NCBI GenBank assembly: GCA_016748015.1
Contig: JAAOMT010000003.1
Span: forward strand, 667,187 to 731,186
Length of the DNA: 64,000 nucleotides
Direction of reading: 5' to 3'
Source of the DNA: Geosiphon pyriformis
Taxonomy: Eukaryota > Glomeromycota > Glomeromycetes > Archaeosporales > Geosiphonaceae
Shown piece by piece: positions 56,111 to 64,000 of this stretch. Every line of letters begins with the position of its first letter. Within the stretch, counting starts at the first letter, position 1. The position numbers were made by a program, and so were the translations under genes. A model generated the notes under the pieces. That model did not search any database, was not told where the DNA came from, and was given only the letters and a program-made list of their open reading frames with translations.

Positions 56111-58534
56111 ATATACAGCTTTTATAAAATATGTACACAAATTAGCCAATTTTTTATTAGTAAATTAAAACAGCATATGCAAATTAGAGTACTAAATCCA
56201 TACAGTTAATAACTAGTTAATATTCTGTATTAATAAACAAAAAATCATATTATATTCAAAACTAGATTTTTAATAAACATAGCAAATAAATATATATATA
56301 TTGTAAACAAAATAATAAGCATTATTAAATACAATCATATTTTTAGCCATAATAAAACATTTATATATTCTACATAACAAAAACAAAAAAAAAGATTGGT
56401 ATTATTTGTTAATAAATTTAACTTATTATTATTCAAAATTTTTAAATAATCTTTTAACTTTTAATTACTTAATTGAAAAATTTTTATTTTTAATTAAATT
56501 TACAATATTTTTTTTTAATCCAGCATCAATTTTGAAAATCAAATATAATAAAATCAGATCCAAAAACACAAACATCAATAATAACTTGGCTATTTAGATA
56601 CAAAATTATTATATATAAAGTTAAAATATATTCTAAAAACAAAATAATAGTCTGTAATTTAGCTATTATAGAAAACAGAAATTCTTAAATCTAAATATTT
56701 ATATTTATATTAATAGCCAAAAAAAAGCAGTGGTTTTACAAATAATCTTAGCAAAACTTATATTTTTTAAAGATTTATTAATATAAACTTTAATAATATC
56801 TGATTAAACTTTATATAATTGTTTTTATATATTAATAAATTTAAAATACAAAATATTTAAACTATGTAAACCATTTACTTAACCAGAACCAAATACAAAA
56901 AAGTTACTTTTGTGCAAAAAGTTTGATGTTAATTTGAATCATAAAAATACAAATCTTCTTGAATTTAATTTTTTTACTAATAAAATGTTTTCTAATCTAT
57001 AATATTGCTTTTTTTATCCAAGAGTTTATTATAAAATATGATTTTAAACTGCTTTAAAAAACAGACAGAATTATAATACAAAAATCTTTTCAAGATACTA
57101 AATATAGAAAGTTTGTTAGAATTATAAAACATATTAAGTAAATTATTTAACAAGAACAAACTATTAACCAAAAAATTTTTCACTATATTAGCTAAAAAGT
57201 TGTTTACAAAACTAACTTATAACTTGACAGAATACTATAGAAAATTCAATAAAGCCCACTTCAAAATTTGCAAATCCAAAAATCTGTAATTAAAAAAATG
57301 CTTAAAAATATCTCTAATATTTAAAAAACCAACTACTAATGTCAATTTTTTTTAGTCTAAATCTATTTGAATAGCTTCAAATTATACAAAAAAAAATAAT
57401 GTAATGTTTTACTAAAAAATTTTTAAAGCAGCTTGGTTTTTATTTTAAGACTATTTTTGATTATAATTTTTACTTATAATATATATTTATTAAAACAAAA
57501 CTAAACTATATATGATAATTAACAATGAGTTATAAGACTGCTAACATTAAATAAAAAAACTGTTTATTTATAATTATTTTTTTAACAATTAAAATTAGCA
57601 AACTATTAATTTTTAATAAAGCTATTTTAATATCTTAATTAATAAGAATATCTACTATTTTTTTATTATTAATTGAAATATTATTGATCTTAAAAAATTT
57701 ATTAGCAATATTCAAAATATAATATATAGATACTTGATTATTTTCACTCCAAATTGTATTATTAACAAAAACATTTACTGTAAAAAATAACATTTTTTTC
57801 AATATTTTTTATTTTATTAATTTTTGCTACAAATCTGATATTAATTTGGTATCTATACAAATGTTTTTGTCTTTTAATCTTATATAAAAAAAAATTATAA
57901 AAATTTTTTATAAGAAAAGTAAGAAAACTTTACTTTAATTAAGTCTACTATGTACTTTATAATCTCTAAAAAACCAAAATCTGTTATTACTTTATTTATT
58001 CTATTCTTATATATTTTTTTTAAAAATCTAATAAACTGGTTATATATCTTGATATACTATAAACTAGTTTTTAAATAATATCATCTAACTAAGTTATAAG
58101 CTTTACATATATCTTGTAATATTAGTCATAATAATTAAGTTAACAGCAAACATAAAAAACTAAGTTAAAATATTTTTCAAAACTAAAAAATTATTATCAT
58201 ATAAAACATTAAACTTGTTACAAGTCAGAAAAATATATTAAAAAAAAAATTTGAATAGAATTTTCTTAATTGTTTCAATTAATATAATAGACTAAATATT
58301 TGTCAAGTTTTTATTCTACTTATAAAATTTGGAAATCATTAAAACTCAAACTTTTTTTTAAGAAACTAAAACATTACCAAAAGTAAAACAAAAATTTAAC
58401 AAATTTAAAAAACATTTTATCATCATATTACTATAATATTTTCAAAGTTTATTTAATATGCCAAAAAAACTGGCAGTTTTACTATCAAACAGATTATTAT
58501 ATATTAAAATCAAATCATTTATGTTAATTATTAT
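56111..58534 (-). mobile_element. LINE L3: RT and RNase H part, cut by family A copy 5
   Basis: The minus strand collinearly matches L2 and extends further 5'. It includes FFGILNKL and MMIKCFLNLLNFCFTFGNVL (58,480-58,390), then VLMISKPYK-like and LTNI.SIILIETIKKI, DICKAYNLVR (motif A, about 58,110) and VFVNNTIWS (motif C, about 57,760). Similarity ends exactly at the LTR start of copy 5 (58,535). RNase H and C-terminal parts run down to about 56,150. Confidence 0.78.
56992..58534 (-). pseudogene. LINE reverse transcriptase remnant (L3)
   Basis: The longest open piece is 57,183-56,992; the rest is split by stops. Motif C has NN where DD is expected, as in L2 (DN). The same AKK/FCNK-type C-terminal segment as in L2 (24,960-25,070) is found at 57,180-57,290. 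RT copies LINE RNA at the nick. Confidence 0.68.
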
Positions 58535-59492
58535 TGTTATTAGTAGAATTTTAGCCATTAAATTAGTATAAAATTATCTTTATAATTTCTATTATTAATT
58601 AGCATATATTAAACATTATTTTGATTATTATTTATTATATTAATCAAATTATTAAATATTACTATTTAATTAAGAATTTGATTTGTACAATAAAAATTAA
58701 GATAATCAAATAACACAATAATTTAAACTTTATAATATTCAAAAATTCACTGAAATTTGTAGAAATTTGCAAAATATTTTAATAGTTCACTAAAATTAGT
58801 TATAATTTGCAAAAACAATTTGTAGTTTATCAAAATATATTTTTAGTTTATTAAAATAATAGCAAAAAAAAAGTTCAAGTTTATAAACTAGTATTACAAC
58901 AAGTTATATAAAAGAAAAGCTTTTTTTTTAAGAAAATGTATCTTACTCAGAATTATCTTACTTTTAATATATTTTTATTATTATTATTTAAATAAAAAAA
59001 ACATACTTTGAAAACCAATTCTTTAATTATTTGTACTTAAAATTTTCTAAAACTCAACTAATGTTTTGAAATTGTTTAGCTACCAATTTTAGTAATTCAT
59101 TAGTGACTCTAGATCTAAATAAAAAACGATTTTTTTAACAAAATCTTATTTTTTTTTACTTTTTTTTACTTTTTTTATTATAATTATTAGGGTAGTCTAT
59201 AGACAAGATTTCTGTAGAAGAGTTGACTTTTATTGCAAAATAACTACACATTTTTAATGAGCTTCCAGATAAGCAATTTCTGAAAAAGAATGACTTTTAC
59301 TACAAAGTAACTACATATAATAACTGGCACAAAATTGGTTATTCTACTTATAAGTCTAGCAGTTTAAATTATAAAAAATAATTTGAAAATAAATTCAGTT
59401 ATCAAAGATTCAACTACTTTTAAAAAATATAAACTCATAACAAATAAACATTAATAGCATTCAAAAAAAGAGACCAAAAATCTTTAGTAATA
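58535..59492 (+). repeat. 5' LTR of family A copy 5
   Basis: 958 bp, TGTTATTAG...AGTAATA. It keeps the TATA box (TATATAAAAGAAAAGC near 58,905) and the conserved 3' block. Termini differ from TGTTACC/GGTAACA only by C-to-T and G-to-A. Confidence 0.85.
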
Positions 59493-62400
59493 TTTAATGT
59501 TCTTTCATAAAAATAACACAGCAATAACAATTTCAAAGTAATAAACACAACTAATACAACAACTTTAGAGTATTATTAGTCAATTTATATTTACTATAAA
59601 CAAAGATTCAATATTTAAGACAGAATTGAAATTTTTAAAAAATCATTATACCAATATATTAAAAACTATATCAACAATTATCTTTTTAAAAACCATAATA
59701 TATCAGAAGGCAGAAACAACTTTATAAAAGTTTACTATACTATTTCTACTTAGAAATAGAAGACTTAAACAGTAAAATATTGGACACTTACTTTTAAGAA
59801 TTTAACTTCAACATTATTTAATATTGTAAAAAAAAATATTCAGTATAATTTAAATACTTTTTTGACTTTAAATTAGAACCAAAAAATAGCAAAAAAGGAA
59901 AGCAAAAGAAAAAAACATTTTAAGTCAATTATACAACTTACAATACATTAAAAATAACTGCTAAATACTTGCAAACACCTAAACAAGTAATTAATATTAA
60001 ATTACTATTCTTTATTACACTATTTCTAATTTTATTTGCTTAATTACAAATACCCAATTTATCTCTTATTTGGTTTTCAAGACCAGAAGATTTTATTTTA
60101 CCAAAAACCTTATTTAATAATAAAAATCAATAACTACTAGTATTAAACTGATTTTTTAGCAAAAAACCAAAGCAACCACTTCAATAACAACAAAACCATT
60201 TCTAAATTCACAAAAAAAAACTACTAAAGATAAGAATACAGAAAAAATAGCAACCACCTATATTATAAAAATTACTGAATTCACTAAAAAAGATGCTAAC
60301 ACCAGTCCATAAAAATGACTTGACAAAGTCCAAAAAACAAGAAGTATAAACAAATAAAATGTCATGAAAATACTTAAAGCTATTCTCTATTTTCTCTAAA
60401 AAACTGCAGATAAATGGTTTAAAAACCTAGATGCATTTTTTAAAACCTGACAAATATTCAAAGATGCTTTTCTGGAACAATTTACCAACAACAACATTTC
60501 TATTACTCTTCAAAACTGATTTTAAAACATTAAACAACAACCCTTTAAATCCATTATAATTTATCTTAAAAAGTTCAACAAACTTCTCTGACAAATTCGA
60601 CAATTAAAAACCAATAAATATTACTCTAATGCTTAAATTTTAGACCAATTTATAGCTGAATTAAAAGACAAATTAATCAAGAAAGTTTGTTTTTATGTCT
60701 TAGCAGACTTAGCTATAGCTATTTAACATGTAAAAAACTACAAAATAACAATAAAAAAAGCAAACCACACCAAATTTGTAAACTTTGCAATCAGCAAAAC
60801 CAGCTCAGCAGCTAAAAAAAAAATTAATCAACTTGTAAAAAAAGTTGAAAACTATTTTACCAACCAGCAACAACAGTAACAACAAAAATATTAGTCATCT
60901 TAAAAATACAATTAAAATAATTATATATTATCATAAAACAATTAATCTTAAAGCTATTACTATTGTAAAATTTCAGAACACTGGAAATAAGATTGCTGAA
61001 AAATATAAAAAGACTAACAATTAAGGAATAATCAACATTATTTCCAATCTTAGCAATTCTATTATCAATTCTCATTACTAACCTATTATTTACCAAGATT
61101 TTAATATTAGAACAATTATTATGCACCTGTTTTACAATTTATTCAACAACAGTATTAACAATCACCAGTTCAATAATATCAAATGTTTGCTTAAAAATTA
61201 GTTTAATCAAATCAATTTGTACATTAAAACCAATTTACAATAAACAATAACTAATCCAATCTCAACAATTAATTAGTTCTTCAAAATTCAGTTTAACAAA
61301 GACCCAACTATTATTATATACAATCTAATTATCTCACAATACTAAAAAAATTGAATTTTTAGCAAACTGTACTTTCTAAAAGTGAAAATGCAGCCCTAAA
61401 ACAAAACTCTTTTAGTAATATAATTTTATTACCCAAAATTGCCCAAAATATCAATCTTTCTAATATATTTTCATTTAAATTTAAAGCAAATAAATTACCA
61501 TTTTTGTTTAGCAATACAGCCATTATAGAGCAAAAAACAATCACAGCTATATATATAAAAGCCAAAGTTAAAGAAAAATCAATTTAGTTAATCTTAAACA
61601 GTAAATTTGCCAAAAGCATTATTATTTACCAATTGATACAACAGCTACAATAAAATGTTAACAGATCTACTCAAACAGTTATCATTATAGTAAATGGCAT
61701 AAAAAAGACTCCAGTAGAAAAAATTAACAACTTTTTATTTACAATTAATAAAATTACCATATCCATCAAAGTTTTTATTATGAATGTATTCCAATATTAA
61801 GCTTTTATTAAAAACAATTGGCTTTTCAAGGCCAATACAAATTTAGACTAGAAAACACAAGAATTAAAAATCTCATATCAAAAACAATACAATAAAGTAT
61901 TTGCTATATGTAGTACTTTCAATAAATAATCTAAAAAAGCCTTAGTATTCAAATTTAAAAAGAAAAAAAAAATGTTAATCACTGAAACTTACATGGCTTT
62001 TGGATTAACATCCAGTTAAACCAAGGAAACAAAACAAAAAATTGTTAAAAAAACCAGCAGTTAAAACAAAGTTTAGTATTTTATACCAAAACTCCAGAAA
62101 CAACCACCATATATTTTACTTAAATGCAAAGATTATAACAAAAAACTTTCATTAATAGAAGCTTGTATATTATCAGAAGAAGAATATAAGATGTGTATTT
62201 GCTATTATTGTAAAATCTGTTACTGGAAACAATTCAAATATCTTAAATAAAATGGAAAATAGGACAACACTTCTTGTCTTACTTGTAAAGAATTATTATC
62301 TAAAGAATACAACTAAATCAATATTGCAATAAAAAAAAAGTATGCAATAAGACCTGCAATTATGTTTTATCAATTACAGAAAAAGTCTGTAAAGAAATTT

Positions 62401-64000
62401 TTTTTGATGCAGTATATAACAGTACTTTAAACAAATCCTATTATTATTCAAATAATATAAAGATAATCTATAAATTGATTATAATTTTGATTAATAAAAG
62501 AATCCAAAAAAATGTTCACCATATAAAAAAAGCTGAATATATTGAATACATTTTTAAAATCACTAGATACAACTATGAAAATAAGGTAAAAATATATCAC
62601 CAAATTGCAAGTCTATTTATTTGACCAAAAAAGCTTAAATTCATTAATTAAAGCAAATAAACATTTAATTATACAAAGAATATATCATGTTTTGTGATAA
62701 CCAATAGTATCCAGAATGCTATACTTTTAATATTCTTTTGTTTAGTAAAAGTAATAAACATAAAATTAAATTTAGAAAATTCTAACCAAAAAAAAAAATC
62801 ACAACAACTTTAATCTATTTTATTAAAAACCAGTCTGCCATACAACTCAAGTATTTTAAATAATAATCAAAAAATCAATCCAAAAAAAGCTTACAAAATT
62901 AATGCTAAATATAATTTATAATACTTAAGCAAAAATATTTTAATTCTCTAATCCAAGTTCCTAACTAAGATCAATCTTAAAATTGTTTTTAAAATTTTAC
63001 CAAAAACAATAGTTCAAATTGCTTTCTAATTATTATTAACAAACAAAAAAATTAACATTAGAAAAAAAATTATAAATACAAGATACATCAGAAATATTAC
63101 AATTATGTTACAAAATAAAACTAATAAACTATTCAAAATTAAACATGAAAAAAAAATTGCTTAAGTTATTTATCAACATTTTAGATTTAAAACCAATTAT
63201 ATTAAGAGAACAATTAGGAAAAAGTGAAAAAAAATTCAAGATTTTGGTTTAATTGAACAATTTACAGTTGCAGTTAATATAACTTTTAATGCACAAAATA
63301 AATCTCACCAGATTCTTTAACTTCTACAATCAATTATTATCTTACTTTTTGGAGAATATCATAAAATTTACATCTGTCCAAAATCTATTATTATACAACA
63401 AATCTTTGAAACCAATAAACAAATTTGTTTAAAACACAAAATTGCAATCTCAAATATTTATATTTTAAAAGAAATAAAAAAATTTTGAATTACTTTCTAC
63501 AATCCCAAAAAACACTCTATCATTTTATTAAATAGATTAAAAATTAAAATAATACATAATAATAATATTTTTCAAAACAAAATTCTGTAAATTGTTTCTA
63601 ATTTTATTAAAATTATGAGACATATTTTTTTTCTAAATCTAACTATTTTTTCTAGTACTGAAAACTACCATATAATTGAAAAAAAAACTTTTTAAAATCA
63701 AAATGGGTCCCCTAAAACCCCAACAACAAAGACAATTAAAACAATTAATTGTTGAATATGCTAATATATTCATCAAAAACAATAATAATCTCAGAAAAAC
63801 TGATATTATATAGCATCAAATTCACACAGAAGATGCTTTATCAAAATGCCAACAAGCTTATTAAATTCTACCTGCCAGCCATCAACTCATTAAAAAAAAA
63901 GTACAACAGATGCTTAACAATGATTTTATTTAGTTATTAAAAAGTCCTTAAATTTTACCAGTAGTTTTTGTCAAAAAAAAAATAACAAGATTAGATTTTG
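59493..64000 (+). pseudogene. gag-PR-Cys-dUTPase-RT remnant of copy 5
   Basis: The gag core is at 60,240-60,830. The zinc knuckle at 60,957-60,997 keeps its last Cys (YYCKISEHWK, stop, DC). The protease reads LILNSKFAKSIIIYQL near 61,590, in the same frame as gag. The Cys module is at 62,120-62,340; the dUTPase at 62,870-63,270, where AKYNL replaces AGYDL and motif 5 reads DFGLIEQ-like, so it is inactive. RT begins near 63,700 (MGPLKPQQQRQLKQLIVEY) and is cut by the window end. Confidence 0.78.

Larger units (their letters stand above)
58535..64000 (+). mobile_element. Family A LTR retrotransposon, copy 5, running off the window
   Basis: 5' LTR 58,535-59,492, then gag, protease, Cys module, dUTPase and the start of RT, all aligned with copy 3. 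It continues past the window end. Decay is heavy (poly-stop), but spacing is well kept, which makes it useful for locating the indels in copy 3. It lies inside LINE L3. Confidence 0.85.

Overview
The window looks like nuclear DNA of an arbuscular mycorrhizal fungus (Glomeromycotina, most like Rhizophagus). The reasons are very AT-rich DNA, short GT-AG introns (about 65-135 nt), fungal housekeeping genes, and three repeat types I recognise from that group: Ty3/gypsy-like LTR elements with a Cys-rich module plus dUTPase, LINEs with an RRM/CCHC ORF1 and an RNase H, and TGTTA...TAACA LTRs. This placement is recall plus inference; no search was run.

Two compact gene islands sit in a sea of dead transposons. 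Island 1 (18,222-22,947) holds a coiled-coil orphan gene (-), AIM24 (+) and an Alr4036-type pyridoxamine-phosphate-oxidase-like gene (-). Island 2 (47,969-53,735) holds a class-3 lipase that appears broken (-), the RNA polymerase II CTD phosphatase FCP1 in 16 exons (-) and the mitochondrial ribosomal protein mL41 (+). I worked out exon models by splice-site phase; four intact models close in frame (289, 441, 237 and 831 codons), and mL41 closes at 111. Two of the introns are GC-AG.

Transposon layout: LTR family A copy 1 (1,660-7,116, -), a family B LTR fragment (7,315-7,574), A copy 2 (7,575-14,725, +) abutting LINE L1 (14,726-17,270, -); then island 1; LINE L2 (23,290-26,016, -), cut by a family B element (26,017 to about 46,445, +). 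That B element is itself split by A copy 3 (27,284-36,237), a B-type solo LTR (about 39,130-39,851) and an inverted LTR-type insert (40,807-42,784). After island 2 come AT-rich filler, a solo B LTR (55,190-56,110), LINE L3 (56,111-58,534, -) and A copy 5 (58,535 to the window end, +), which cuts L3.

A copy 3 is the best preserved element. Its order is LTR, gag, protease, Cys-rich module, dUTPase, RT, RNase H, integrase, C-terminal extension, LTR. All five dUTPase motifs and the integrase D,D35E residues are readable, but the RT active site, the gag zinc knuckle and several reading frames are broken, mostly by C-to-T / G-to-A changes and 1-nt indels. A 20-N gap at 35,096-35,115 hides about 1 kb of it. 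No rRNA, tRNA or CRISPR was recognised.
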